From Crotophaga sulcirostris (taxonomy: Eukaryota; Chordata; Aves; Cuculiformes; Crotophagidae): DNA of 64,000 nucleotides. The stretch is from positions 970,405-1,034,404 of the forward strand of contig VYZB01000024.1 in the NCBI GenBank assembly GCA_013397455.1. Direction: 5' to 3'. The translations under genes and the position numbers were made by a program. Shown one piece after another: positions 37,330 to 49,930 of this stretch. How positions within the stretch are numbered: position 1 is the stretch's first letter; the number at the start of each line of letters is the position of its first letter. The notes under the pieces are model-generated. The model had not been told where the DNA came from and made no database searches. It saw nothing but the letters and a program-made list of their open reading frames with translations.

Positions 37330-38392
37330 ATAATTTCTAAGATATGTAGGTTAAGCTCAGCAAGGCTAAGGCTAAATGAGTTATAATTAACAAGGGATAT
37401 AAGAAGCAACAAGAAAAGATTCTACACTACACATTAAAGAAGTAAGAGGAAGTATTAAGAAGACGAAATAATGAATGACTTAAGGAAGGCTGAAGTATCC
37501 AATGCTTTCTTTCAATTTTCAACTAAATGTTAACTATGAACGAACACTTAATTAAATTACATTTTTAAGGAGATAGGCATGTCTTCCTAAATATGGGAAA
37601 GGACAGTTAAAAAAGATAGAGATTTTCAATTTAGCTTAGTTCGATGAATTTCAATTAAGTATACTTAAAAAGGAGACCACAGTAATCTCTGAATCATAGC
37701 ACTTACCTTGGAGAGTTGATGAAGGATAATAGAATTCCCTGAAGATAAAAAGACAGCAATGTCACACTTCAAAAAGGGGAAAATATCTCCACTTGGAAGG
37801 TTACAGACCAGTCCCTAGACTGTTGTTCCTTGCAAAATTCTGGGAACAATTTTCTAAAAATCCATTCATAAGGCACAAGAGAATCAGATAATGATAAAAA
37901 AGAGAAAACATTGATTTATCAGGAACAAATCATGTCAAATCACTCTAATTCCTTTCTTTGATTACTCACCTAGTTGAATAAGGGAAAAGTCCCAACTGTG
38001 ATATATTTGGACTTTAGTAAGGCTTTTCTAATATCTAGAATAAATTCTAATGTTCTAGTACACAACTGAGAGAATTAATACGTAGATGAAATCACTTTCA
38101 GGTGGGCCGAAAAAAACCTGTAGATAACATGACTTGTGAGGGAAGATTAAGGAATACTAGGTCAATTTTGTCTAAGAAAGAACTGGAAGAATATATCATA
38201 ACAGTTTCTACTGCATCAAAAAATATTTTATATACCTATATGGGCATACATATGAATATATATATATGAGGGCAATATATATGAAAGGCGAGACAATAAA
38301 GCTTGAATTGCAACATAGGTGACTGGGGCTTGATATTGAACAAACGTTTATCTGAAGAACTGCTGAAACACCATAATGGACTGCCTGTTTTC
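37330..38392 (+). mobile_element. Ancient CR1/L3-like LINE with readable reverse-transcriptase motifs
   Basis: This is a sense-strand remnant of ORF2. Blocks in order are GCAAGGCTAAGGCTAAATGAG, ATAAGAAGCAACAAGAAAAG, the GAAGGCTGAAGTATCCAATG block, CACTTCAAAAAGGGGAAAAT, GGTTACAGACCAGTCCC (reads GYRPV, the NYRPVS motif), AGGAACAAATCATGTCAAAT, and GTGATATATTTGGACTTTAG. The last block reads VIYLDFSKAF, reverse-transcriptase motif A, with the catalytic Asp codon at 38010-38012. After about 38110 there is an internal deletion that removes motif C and the thumb. Sequence resumes with CTTGTGAGGGAAGATTAAGG and, after an AT-rich interruption, with AGCTTGAATTGCAACATAGG and GGACTGCCTG from near the ORF2 end. 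Frames are broken many times, so it is inactive. Confidence 0.82.
38256..38282. repeat. (AT)n runs inside the ancient CR1
   Basis: (AT)6 at 38256-38267 is followed by a second short AT run ending at 38282. They fall between two blocks of the CR1 3' region that should be continuous, so the repeat probably expanded within the element. Confidence 0.7.
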
Positions 38393-40205
38393 TTTAGGCA
38401 TATCCCTTTTAAGTCCCCTTCTGTACCAGAAGGTACAGAATTCATCACACACGAAAAGCAAAATGAAGAAATTTCATGCAAAAGAAAGGCAACCAGACAT
38501 CCTATGCTTCATATCACAGTATGATGCTTTTGATAGTTATCAAGTACATCCTTGATGGAGCTTCTGTTACCTTCTTACAGAAGCTATTCTAGCTAGCAGG
38601 TTTGAATGTGACCATAGCCAGGTTTGGTGCTCATGAAGGGTGAACATCCATTCACCTCTATAGATGTTACTTCCAGAACAAAACTGAGGCCTGACTTATT
38701 TTGTAGAAAGTCTGTATTGTCCCACGGCTTTCCTAGGAGGCAGAGGCTTACAGTAAGGCTGTAGTATCTTTCACTGTGATCTTTTTGTCTAAGTGACAAA
38801 GAGTAAAGGTTTACACAGATAGCCACTCTTGAGTTCCCAGCAGACTGGATTTTCCCTGTACTCCATCATGCAACACAACCAGTCCCCAGTGTGCAGGACA
38901 TTCTAAGTGTTTCATTAGACCTTACAAGCATTTCTCAAACTGGTGGCATTCTTAACGACCAAAAGCAAGGTCTAGTGAGTGGAACTAACAGCATGTCAAT
39001 ACAGCAGTTTAGCATATTCACTGAACTACTCTGCATGCACAATGTCTCCGGTTTACTGTTGCAGAGGGAGAAATATCAAAAGAGGGAGAATCCAGAAAGT
39101 AGTCAGCCAAACAGAAGAGTACGTAACCTAAAAATATGACCTATTTCAGCAGTTTGCAGTATGCAATACAGTCAAAGGTAAATATTCTCAGTCATTTAGT
39201 ATTTCTGAGACTTACTTTAAAATGTTAGAAATGAAACTATTAGAAATCTGAAATTGAATGTATTGATTACTTAACTCCTGAAATAATAATGATAACTACC
39301 ATTCAAAAAGCCTAGTTCCCTTTACAAACCTCTGCATTCAAGTTGGTAAATCTCCACTGCTCATTAATTTCAAATAGCAGCCACCTGAATTTTTCTTTCC
39401 AGGTTTTTGGGTTTGGGTAGAGTATTCTTGTGCTTTTTTTTTAAGCTTTCCTTAAAATAGAGCTTGGAAGCAGCATTTGCAATTAATATTTTGATATCTT
39501 TGTTTCTTCTATTTATATTCCTCACCACATTTTCCCAAACGTTTTCATTATTCAGATGTTTTTGTTGAATTATTTCTTCCGATAACTCCTTGCTGTAGTT
39601 TTCCACTAGGATCCTGATGATATGGCAAAAAAATTGAGTTGCTACAACTGGAGACATGAAATATAGATCCATTTGTCTGCATATCATCAGGCCTGTTACA
39701 TAAAGTTTCATTTTTCTAGAAACCTAGAAAATTGCAGATAAACAATAGAAAAATTACATCTGATCACAACATGCTGGATACCTTTTTTCTGATGACAGGT
39801 ATTTGCCACTCACTTGAATGGTTTGCAAAAGCTTTCTGATTTCTACATCATTTTCTAAAAGATACCTGAGTTTTTGACTACACTGTCTAGTCATTTAAAT
39901 AGAGGTCAGAAGGAAAGGATGAAAATGAGGATAGAAAATATGTCCTTTTAGCCAGAGTTGTAGTGCCTTTGAAAAATGTTATTATCCAAAAGTGTGCGAA
40001 AGGAGAAATACATATGTGAAAGCCTGAAGCTTTCACAAACAGGAATTACATTCCTGCAGCGAACTGTATTAAAGACTTGATGATGTGTTCTTCACTCCTC
40101 TGCTCACCTCCTGAACAAAGACTTATTCTCCTGTTTGTTTTTCTCATTGCTTCTACCTCTTTTCAACTTAATGTCTCCTTCCCTCATACTCTTTCTCTGG
40201 CACAG
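38393..40205. other. Anonymous noncoding DNA
   Basis: No gene is certain here. It contains the 113-codon minus-strand ORF at 39370-39711, entered separately, and otherwise only short chance readings. The last 60 bases are pyrimidine-rich and lead to the exon-like segment at 40206. Confidence 0.5.
39370..39711 (-). other. 113-codon open reading frame of unknown nature
   Basis: This is the second longest ATG-to-stop reading in the window. It starts with ATGAAACTTTATGTA just after a pyrimidine-rich TTTTCTAG. The predicted protein begins with a hydrophobic, Met-rich stretch, continues into a helix-forming acidic and Asn-rich middle, and ends in a strongly basic Lys-rich tail (FKESLKKKHKN). No family was recognised. 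Codon choice is AT-driven with few CpG codons, and the Lys-rich tail follows from A-rich DNA, so chance is the most likely explanation. Confidence 0.15.
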
Positions 40206-40310
40206 GGCTCCACTGGCTGCAGCAGTAGTGGAAGATGGCAGTGACATCCGGCCCACGAGAGCAAAAGCTTGTGCTCCAGCTTTGGGGCAATGTGCATCAG
40301 TCTTCCGAAG
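40206..40310 (+). other. Exon-like segment flanked by splice-site consensus
   Basis: A pyrimidine-rich tract (from about 40130, ending CTTTCTCTGGCACAG at 40205) precedes a 105-base segment that ends TTCCGAAG and is followed by GTTAAATA. The acceptor is strong and the donor is weak to moderate. The segment is more GC-rich than its flanks, its length is a multiple of three, and only one frame is open. That frame encodes a peptide with VVEDGSDIRPTRAKAC near its centre. No protein family was recognised. It could be a lncRNA exon, an unannotated coding exon or chance. Confidence 0.25.
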
Positions 40311-43300
40311 GTTAAATAAACTGAAGATAGCTGTGATAAAACTGAATGATTCTTCTCCTAGTGTTCATTCATTTTCCCTTACACCCTCTTCCTAAAACAC
40401 AAAGCATAAGATTAGACTAGCAGCTTCAATTCAGTAGAGTTAAAAAGCCCTGAAGGACTTTCTTTTGCCACACAATTGCCTTTCTTAAGAACTAACCCTG
40501 CTTACTTTAGTGAATACATGGGTTACATCAACAGTGGAAAAAAGAAAAAAAAGCAATCCAACTTATTGATATTGAAATCTTCAAATATGTCCCTGCTAGT
40601 TTATCCACTCATCACCACCTCAGGGCAGCATACATTACATCTATAGACGCAAAAGTTCCACTAATATTTTCTCCATTCCAGGAAGCTTCCATTGTATACA
40701 CCTCATATTGTCTCTAGATAAAAATAGTACTGTTAACACTAGTGACTTCACTAGCTTGTGATGGGTTATGCCTTTGAAGACTTTCTACGCAGACTGGCAC
40801 ATAGAATCTTTACCATTTGTCAATGACATAAAACACATGGAATAGCAGATGCCATAGCCTGGATGCCAGAGTAATGTGTGTCTTTCTATTCTTGTGTGTT
40901 TGTGGTGAATCAAGGAAAATATAATGAAGGAATGAAAGTATTTTTCACTTAAAATATAATCGAGGTAATTGAAGGTAATTTTACACTCTTTATAACCTCC
41001 CTTCTTTCTTTGTGCTCTAAAAGTGTGCTGGAAGTGGCAGAACTGAAGAACATGCGACTTATTCAATCGGTTACAAGCAAGTACTCAGAACATGCTTAAC
41101 ATGCCATGAATGTTCGTGGACCACTGAAAACCAAACACTGTATCAGATTTACGGTTTCAGCTAAACATGGGATCTTGTCCATGAAATAAGTTAATAGTGG
41201 TCTATCCTTTTCACGAATCTGACAATGCCTCTTTGTTACAACACAATCAGCAGCTAAAATGGCATGTGGTCAGGCAATGTGTTCCTGAATGCACAGAACA
41301 CTGTCCTGTATTGAACATTGCGATGTAACCATCACCACCTATCCACTTTCAATGTAAAAAGTCTGGAAAAGGAGAGCAAGAATGAGTTTTGAGGCAGGTC
41401 AAGTTAATGACCTCCACTTTATTGTATGTCCCATTATGTTTCTATTATTTATACAAGGACCCCTTTCAGATTTTTAACATTTCAGGGTGTCTATTTCACT
41501 ACAGTATTCTGTATCACTACAGACTATTTCAGGAAAAGAATATTTTGGCTTAATCCTTTTTATCTATAAGCAACTGGAATATAATTTTTATGGCCCATGG
41601 CATCTTCTCTCTTTAATTTGTTTCAGGATACTTGACACTGCTGAAGTCCAACATTATAAAATGTGATGACATTACATAGATATACGTCTCCAGTCATAGT
41701 ATTGGTAAAGTTCATGATTAACCATACATATCTACTGTTACTGCCTTACTAAATTAGGCCCTTAAAAATCAGCTCCCTCCTAGAATTTTTGTTGTGTGCA
41801 CTAAGAGCTTAAGGTGCAGTTTTGTAGCTGCTTACTGTGGATGCCCCATCAAAATCCAGAATGTAAGCATAGGTTCAGCACACAACGAAAACTCTCTGTG
41901 GGGCAAATTTAATCACACTGAGTAGAATCTTAGTCCTCAGATACCACCAGGAATAAGAAATTAGTGAGCATGGGCATGCATAACAGTATGGATTTCAGAA
42001 GTAAGGAATAACCCTAGCTATGCACGGCTGTTGGTGTAATTCACACAATACATATGCTTGAAAAATGATGAATGATGGGATTCTTTCTCAGTTTGGAATA
42101 TAATTTACATTCAGCAAGTATTAAATATTCTCTGTGTTTTGCTGAGCATATGAATACTAACATTCCTGGATTTTCATAGCATACAAATATGTTTATAAGG
42201 TTTATTTACTGGTACATATCTTGACAATTAATTTAGCCCAAAATGTCACTTAAAAGGGTGAAATCATATTTGTAGTTATTGTGACCCAATTGTGGCTAGT
42301 TCAGTGATATGTGAAATATTTCTTTTTTATTTATTTCCATTATCTAGCAAAATAGATGAATAAGGTGGCAGATGTTGCATATTATGAAAGGTAAGTTTTA
42401 TTAGACAAAATAACAGAAATAATTTCTGACACAGTGAAAATCAAGGTATCAATAAAAAGCTTCATTTTGTAGACAATCACATTTTTTGGTCCAAAGAACT
42501 ACTTAAAATATCTGAAATCTCATTCAAGGTCTCTTTCAAGAACTAAGCATGTAATAATTTTACAACAGCACCCATGTTTAAGCACCACAAGTTTGAAGTA
42601 GGATATCAGGACCTATTTAATGTTAGGTGCAATTTGGAGAGGTGCAACAGCTTGATGGTAAAAGCCGAATCATTTCCTTGTAATTGTGTACAACGTCAGA
42701 CACAAAAAGAAAAAAAAAAGAAGACAAGATTAACCCTGTAGCTCAGGAACCAAGAATGGAAGAGAAAAGACAAAGAGATGGTTATAGGACATGTTCTAAC
42801 CTGTCACAGTGAGACAAGTCTCAACTCAATCACTTCACTCAGTACAAGTGGGTGCATGATCAAGTATGGAAGTTTTCTTACCCTCTGTTGCTAAGTGTCA
42901 GTATGCGCCAGTCCACAACACTGTGTGAAGCCATTTTTAGTTAATAACAACACCACTGTGCTTGAGTTCCCACCATGTTCACCAGACTAGGCTCCCTCTT
43001 CCCAAAGGTCAAGTTGGTGCTCAAAGGACACATTTTTTTTGTCTGTAGAAGATGTGAAAACAGAAACAATGGAGATCCTCAATAGCCTATCAGCAAATGA
43101 TCTGCAGAATTGCTTTGGACATTGGCAGCATCATATACAGCTGTGTGTCAACTCAGAAGGAAACTATTTTGAAGGTTATTGTAGTTGGTTTTCTTAATTT
43201 GTTAAATAAAAAGAGTTACAGACACAGTTTCATTTATTTGTGTTGGACCTCATATACTATAAAAGTGAGATATTATATATATATGTGCATGGCAGGATCT

Positions 43301-46300
43301 ATTAATAAACAGTCTTTGAATGGCTAAAAAGAAAAATTAAAACAAACCTGTCCACACTAAAATAGAAAGAGAGGCAGTTTTACAATGTTAATTTCGCGGT
43401 GCAAAAAGACACTTACAGACTCTTCTTCAAGCTGAATATGTTTTAATGTTCATAATATTCACCCATCAAATACTATAAGGAACACTGAGAAAAAAACACA
43501 ACTGAATAATTCTTCCAAGAATGGTCTGGACTTGGTCCAGCTGTCTCCCATTATTTTGCTAGCACTTTTCAAATTTCTTGTAATAAACTTAATTTTGAAA
43601 CACTATTATACAAGTTTATTTGATTTCCTGCACTTGCCTTTTGGCAAAGAAAAAGAAAAATGAATCAGTATTGACGAAGATGGCATGTATAGACAGGTGA
43701 TTACAAAGCAGCACATCAATCTCATTCCATCATGATGAAGTAATATACATGGTAGGCACAACTGCAACCAATGAATAAAATATTTAATTTGAACACCATG
43801 AAAAATGAGGCAAAAGTGAAGAAGGCAGCAATTTTGCATAAATAAATGAATGTACTTCCATAAAGGTTCTTAAGGGATTTTATTATATAGTGGAAAAAAA
43901 CTGCTATAATATTTATTATTAAAAGAACCCAAATTTTTAAAAGCAGAAGGAGAATAGAAAGCAAATAGAATGCAGAAGTTATCCAGGCCCTGTTCCCACT
44001 AGAAAACAAGAAATTCAATCAATATCTAAGGTGAGATGTTCAGTAGCTGTAAATCAACGCAGTTTCCATTGGTATTATAGAAAGACATTGATTTACTCTA
44101 CCTGAGTATTTGGCCTCTAGCGTTTTTCTATAAGCAGGAATTTCTTAAAAGTTAAGAGATACGTAAAAGGAAGGCTCATATTGTAAAGTAGCACAGACAT
44201 ACAAACCAATGATGTAAAATAGATACTAAGTAATTATCCACTCATGAGAAGATTCTTCACTGTGACAGAGATTTACTGTAGGCAAGCTAGTTCAAAAACA
44301 AAAGATGAGGATTATCTGATTGGAGAGCTCAAGCAATCACATAAAAGCATGTGTCCAAAATTAGACAAAAGACTTTTAATGCAGACAGCACAAACCCATG
44401 TTTCATTTCTGCAAGGTGATCGAAGACCTCCTTTAAAAGAAACTGAGAACATTGACAATGGCAGCAGAAAAGCAGTTTCACATTTGCGTCTTCACTGAAC
44501 TTTTAACCTAAAGTTAAAACTCCTTGCTCTTTCCATTAGCCCAATCTTTTGACTTCAGTTTTTCTCACAGCATTCAATATACGTAAGATTGATTATGTAA
44601 GCCAAACAGAAGATGCATATATCTTCCACAGAAAATGCACAAGGATTTGGGTTGTGCTGGAAGACACACATACAAAAACAAAAACCTCTAAAGGAGACAC
44701 AGAATCTGCCCATGCCGATATTTATGGTCAAGCTTAAGGAATATTCTCGAATGTTATGAGCCGCATAAGCCATCCTGCTACAATACAGCTGACTTAAAGC
44801 CATCAACATTGGCATCTTTGACACCCAAAGCAGAGCTTCTGTCCAATTTAACATACCGACTACATTTTAGGCTAGACCCTGACAAAGAGAGAAAGATAGA
44901 TATAGAAGTACGATGAAGCAGATGCGGAGCACTAAGGGATCGCTGCTGACAGAATTGCTACACTTAAGACCATCTAAACAGAGTGAATCTGAAATACTGC
45001 AGAAAACATCAAGCTCACAGAAAAGCAGTAGTAAAATCAGCCTAATCAAGATGGACAGACAGTAAGAGTTTAACTATGAGACAGCAGCAATGACAGCAGC
45101 TGGAGCTGGGCTGCAGAATAATCTTCAAGTCTACCTTTGCTATCAGAGTTGAGACATTATCACTGTCACACGAGAAACCGGAATTGTGTTTTCTAATCTA
45201 CATAATCTCGCCACATTGCTATAATCCATCCTGTTCAAAGCTTACCTGTAGAAAGTGCTTAGAAAACAACACAGTTTTGTCTGTTTTCCCATCACTTCAA
45301 GGATCACTGAGCAGCTGGTGGCCATGCAACGTCTTATGTATAGTTCACATTGCCTTCTCATGAGAGCACCAGAGGTCTACCTGGAGGAATAGAAGCTCTA
45401 GTGATAAACAGGCAACAGTTAATCCTGATGACAAAGAACGAAAAACTGAGATCCTCTTTTTTACCCCCATTCATTTCAACTCCAAAGATAAATTTTATCT
45501 TCAATTTTCTCTCAAGAGCATCCTCCGTGCAAGATGAACTATAAAAATGCAGTTATTTCTGATCACTACTGTGTGAACTCAGGTTTCTCCCTTTGCTTTA
45601 AAGCATGTCAGTGGTGCAGCATTGTCAAAATGAGGTCTTATATGAGTGAAGATATAAATATAAAACTATTATTTTTCTCTGACTTCTAGATAAACCATTA
45701 ATTGTACCATATAGCAGATCAAATTGGGTTTATGAGCTTAGAAGAAGAAATGTAATAACAATGTGAAATATGTATGCCAAGTTTCAACAAAGAGGATGTT
45801 TTTCTAACAAAATGTAAGCTCCTCAGAGACACAGGTCTGTATTATTTCTGTCTGATTTAAGGGAAACATTTGCTTGGGCAGCTGCTGGTCATAATGTGAA
45901 GATCTTTTTTAATTGGAGCATTTGTGTCTAGTTTCATACTAGCTTTATGTGCTGCTTTTTTTCATATTCTCTTTGGTGCCTGGCATTTACTGTGTTCATC
46001 TGAGGTGCCAGCTAGCTTGCCATCTGTACTAGTCACTGCATCACGGAAATGTGCTTTAGTTTTGCTTCAGGAATCAAAGAAAAAAATATAAACAATTAGT
46101 AACTCAATGGTCAAGCAGCTTTCAGATCAGGATATGTGGTAGGAAAAGCCAAATAGGGCTTTTAGACCCATTTGCAGATCCATAATCATGTGTTTTGTCC
46201 GACACCTCATCAGTCACCTCCTTTGAGTTATTTACAGCAGATTTGGGGCTATTCTAAGCAATATTCATAACCTACTGATACTCAAGACGTTTGGAGCATG

Positions 46301-49300
46301 CACCTTTTTCAGTAACTACATAATCATGTCCTAAAACATCTAATATGAGACGTTAATACTGCCATATCATTGAGAAATACATATGAGTACTCAGAGCTAG
46401 CTTGTTCATTTGGTTTATTTTGTTGTTCAGCGCTCTGAGACTGGTGCAAGCAAAGTTAACATATTAAGAAGCCAGGAGCTATAACATTGGTAGAACAAAC
46501 AGCCATCATAAATACGTATTTGCATTCAACTTCCTTCTATGAAATGCAGACCATTTTATGTATTCCATGTGATTATCATTCAGTTGTTATTCATCACGTG
46601 GTTGAAAAAAAAGGGATAAAGTTTTTGGCAGCTGAGTTAACGAAGCTATATTTTAAACAAAGCTGAATTTCAGGATTCAACAGGCTTTCCAAACCTATTA
46701 TTTTGTTTAAAGTGAGCAGTTTGTAGACAGAAAAAGGGAAAGCTAAGCTTGAAACAGTGTGCTTGTGGAAGTAGCGGTATTGTTTGTCACCAATGCTAAG
46801 GGCAACAAATGCCTCAGGTGAAAGAATCTGATTTTTTAATGCTTTTGAAGATGCTGGTACATCTTTACACATTGCAGTTCCTCAGTGAATCCTTTCTGTA
46901 CCTTAACAGTGAAACACACATTAGAAAAGAGCATTTTCCCACCTACTTGCAGCTGCAAAAGGCAACTTCTCCTTAGTGACTTTTCTCCACATATTAAGTA
47001 AGCATATTTTGACTGATTTCTGGTTTGATCACCATTCTCTGGTAGGGAGAGCAACCCTAAAATCCTATTGACTCAAAAAGAGTCTCAAGAGGCAGCTTGT
47101 CCCAAGGTCATGCAATGTGAGAATCTTGAGTTTCATTTAAAAATCCCTCCTATCCAGCTCACCCAGGGGCAAAGAAAAGCTTGAGACCTCCAAAGACTCA
47201 AAACTAGGAGGTAAATCAAGAACAGTTTTAAACCTCATGATTAATTTCAATTTTTCAAATCTAACACCCTTTTTTTGTTGTTATTTACTCAGTATAATAA
47301 GCAGTACTGTCCAGTTGGCACTCCCTGCTGTGTGACCCCACAGAGAAACAAGAAAAGAATTGTCATATGGAGTGACTTCTCCAATAGTTACTCCTCCTCC
47401 AAGAGTTACCCCTTCACATGATGGGACAGAGGATGTACCAGCCAAGGCCTGAAGCAAGAAGAGCAGACCTTAATCTCTCTCTTTAGTAGTCTCTTTAAGT
47501 CAAAGGAGTCAGTGCACAGAGGCCAAGGTCCCATGCTACAGGTCTGAAAGGAGGTTATTAATTTCATCCTAGTGAGAAATGATATGAACAAGAGCTACAT
47601 GCTCACTGAAATACTATCTGACTCCTGATCAGTTTTTGTGCTACATAACATCAGGCACATTACACCCCTTACCTAAGTGTGAGTACTCAGCTGAGGTGCT
47701 GTACTTTGGAAGGTAATTCCCCTTCGCAAGCATTCGGGAGAGGCAGGTTCTTACCAAATATTCTCAAGCCATCTAATATCCCCAATTTTCTTTCCACAGA
47801 TTACACAGGGAGACTAAGAAGTTCTGGCTCCTTGTTTAGATACCTGTTTTGCATACCTGCCCCAAAGCAGTATGAATGCCCTTACAGTTCCTTCCAGTTT
47901 GTAGAAAAAAATGCTGTTTAGGCCTCAACAATTCACAGCAGAAGGAAAACTCTTCCAAAGACCATGTACATGGTATGCTGTCACTTACATCATACAGTTC
48001 TGAAGGAGATAGCCTGTCTTCTGCCTGCTGACAAGGAGACACAAAGTTGAAGTCAATGAATCTTTCGTACAGGGAACTGCAATTCATCACTCACTAACAT
48101 AATGTGGAACAGTCCCTACCCACTGAAAGTGCAATTTTCTCTTAGGTGAAAGGATGTCTGTTTCATCATTGTGTCATGATATTTATTTTTTAAGAGACAG
48201 CAATCATATTTTAAAATAAGGAAAGAATTTATTTCTGCCTCTAATAAAAAATTAATAAGGAAGAACACACTGAAGATAATAACAATCATGCACAACCTTC
48301 CTTGTTACTTAGTTCTTTATGTATAATGCAGCAAGATTCCTTCCAGACCGAAGTCACAAGTGTCACACAGTCTGCATACAGAGGCTTTGCCACCTCACTA
48401 AAACACCTCAACACACTTCATCCAAGATCTGATACTCTCCATGGAAGAACCTGGTATTCTCCATAGACCTTACAGGAGATCAATAAGATACAACATAATT
48501 TAGTTAATATGGTAAATTACTTTTTTGACAGGTTAATGGCACAAGGACCAGATAACTTTGTAGATCTAGATCTGTTTTACAAATTTAAAATATTTTTATA
48601 TTTTATAAAGGTTCCACAGAAGCTTTCATATGGAATAATATCTTTGCTTAACCAGTTGGACATGCTGATACATACTCCCAAATAATCATGTGAAACCTCT
48701 TGATTGTAGAGACTGCAAAAGGATAGTAAACCAGCAACTGGATAATTGAGATCGAAATATGGAAATACTTGTGGTGAGGACATGCAAGGAAATGCCAAAT
48801 TACATTGAGTGGAGTTTAAAGCTATAGCACCAAAGAGCTAGCTGTACTCACTAAAGTTCACAGAAATTTTTACAAAAGTAAGGAACTCAAAAAATCAGAC
48901 CATTTAGTAAGATGTCAAGAATGAATTTAGGAGTCAAGTAAAACTGGTTTTCAAAAGCACCATTTATTCAGGTTTTCTCTCCGAACTCCAAAGCAACTGC
49001 TAAAGTACAGCTGTTGAAAACAGGGCATTTAACTAGAAAACTCAATATGTATTTAAGTCACCAAGCCTCAGACAATCCATTTAGAAAATCTTTGTCCATT
49101 TATGGTCTTGTATAAAGCAAATAAAACTAACCTGTTTCATCTGGCGAATGTACTGAGGGAAAGTGAGCCCATCTTGAAAGTAAAAGTTATCATCAGTAAA
49201 ATATGGTTTTATACTTTATGCACTCTCAAAACAAACCTAATCATTTTATATAAAACTTAGAGAAAGCAAGCAGAGTGTGGAATGCTGCAGAACAAAGGCA

Positions 49301-49871
49301 AACACAACAATTTTTAAATGCAACTTGAATCTCAGACCCAGAGCTACAGCCTTTGGGGCTCACAGAAATTTTATTTGAGCACTTTTATTACTGCTCTAAT
49401 CCACAGGAATGTGTCCTAGAGAGTGCACTGACAGCTATTACCCTCCTGGGTGTATCAGAGTAAGACAACCAAATGTCTTTGCAGGGCGACTCTTTCGAGT
49501 GCAGCCAGTATGTCATAGCAGACAACGTGTATGCAATAAACACCATGACCTGTATATACTGTCCTGATTGTCTCACATACATAAGGCTAGAAAAACGTAG
49601 CTCTTATTTTTGTTTTCATCTTAACATGTCGGGTTTTTATCTGAAAAGGTCCTCATTACGGACTAGTTGTAGCACTGAGTCTGGGGATGTTCATTCCCTC
49701 TGAAGTGATAAATGGCCAATTCATAACAGGAATGTTTTGAGAACCAGCAATCAATACAGGCACTAAAGTATGGTTTAGACAGCCATTCTAGTTCTTATCG
49801 GTGTGCACACACGATAACATAAAAACACTGATATCAGAACGTTATGTAGTTACCTCATCTCTCTTTACTAG
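40311..49871. other. Anonymous AT-rich noncoding DNA
   Basis: No gene was recognised in 9.5 kb. There is a TA run at 43274-43284. Open readings are all below 100 codons. The interval 42330-42480 and several others have the mixed-composition look of unique, non-repeat DNA, but nothing can be named. No repeat family was recognised. Confidence 0.55.
43274..43284. repeat. (TA)5 microsatellite
   Basis: Five TA units plus one T lie in otherwise unique sequence. Neutral. Confidence 0.7.
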
Positions 49872-49930
49872 GGGACGCTGCCCTTCATCAGTGCCACCAA
49901 CAAATCAATTGGTCACTTAAGAAGATGCCT
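49872..49930 (+). other. Short exon-like segment (59 bases)
   Basis: CATCTCTCTTTACTAG ends at 49871 and gives a good acceptor. The segment ends GATGCCT and is followed by GTGAGTGC at 49931, a near-consensus donor. One frame is open across it and reads GTLPFISATNKSIGHLRRC, and a second frame is also open. The segment is GC-richer than its flanks. No protein was recognised from so few residues. Short sequences flanked by such signals arise by chance in introns (pseudo-exons), so this is a lead only. Confidence 0.22.
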
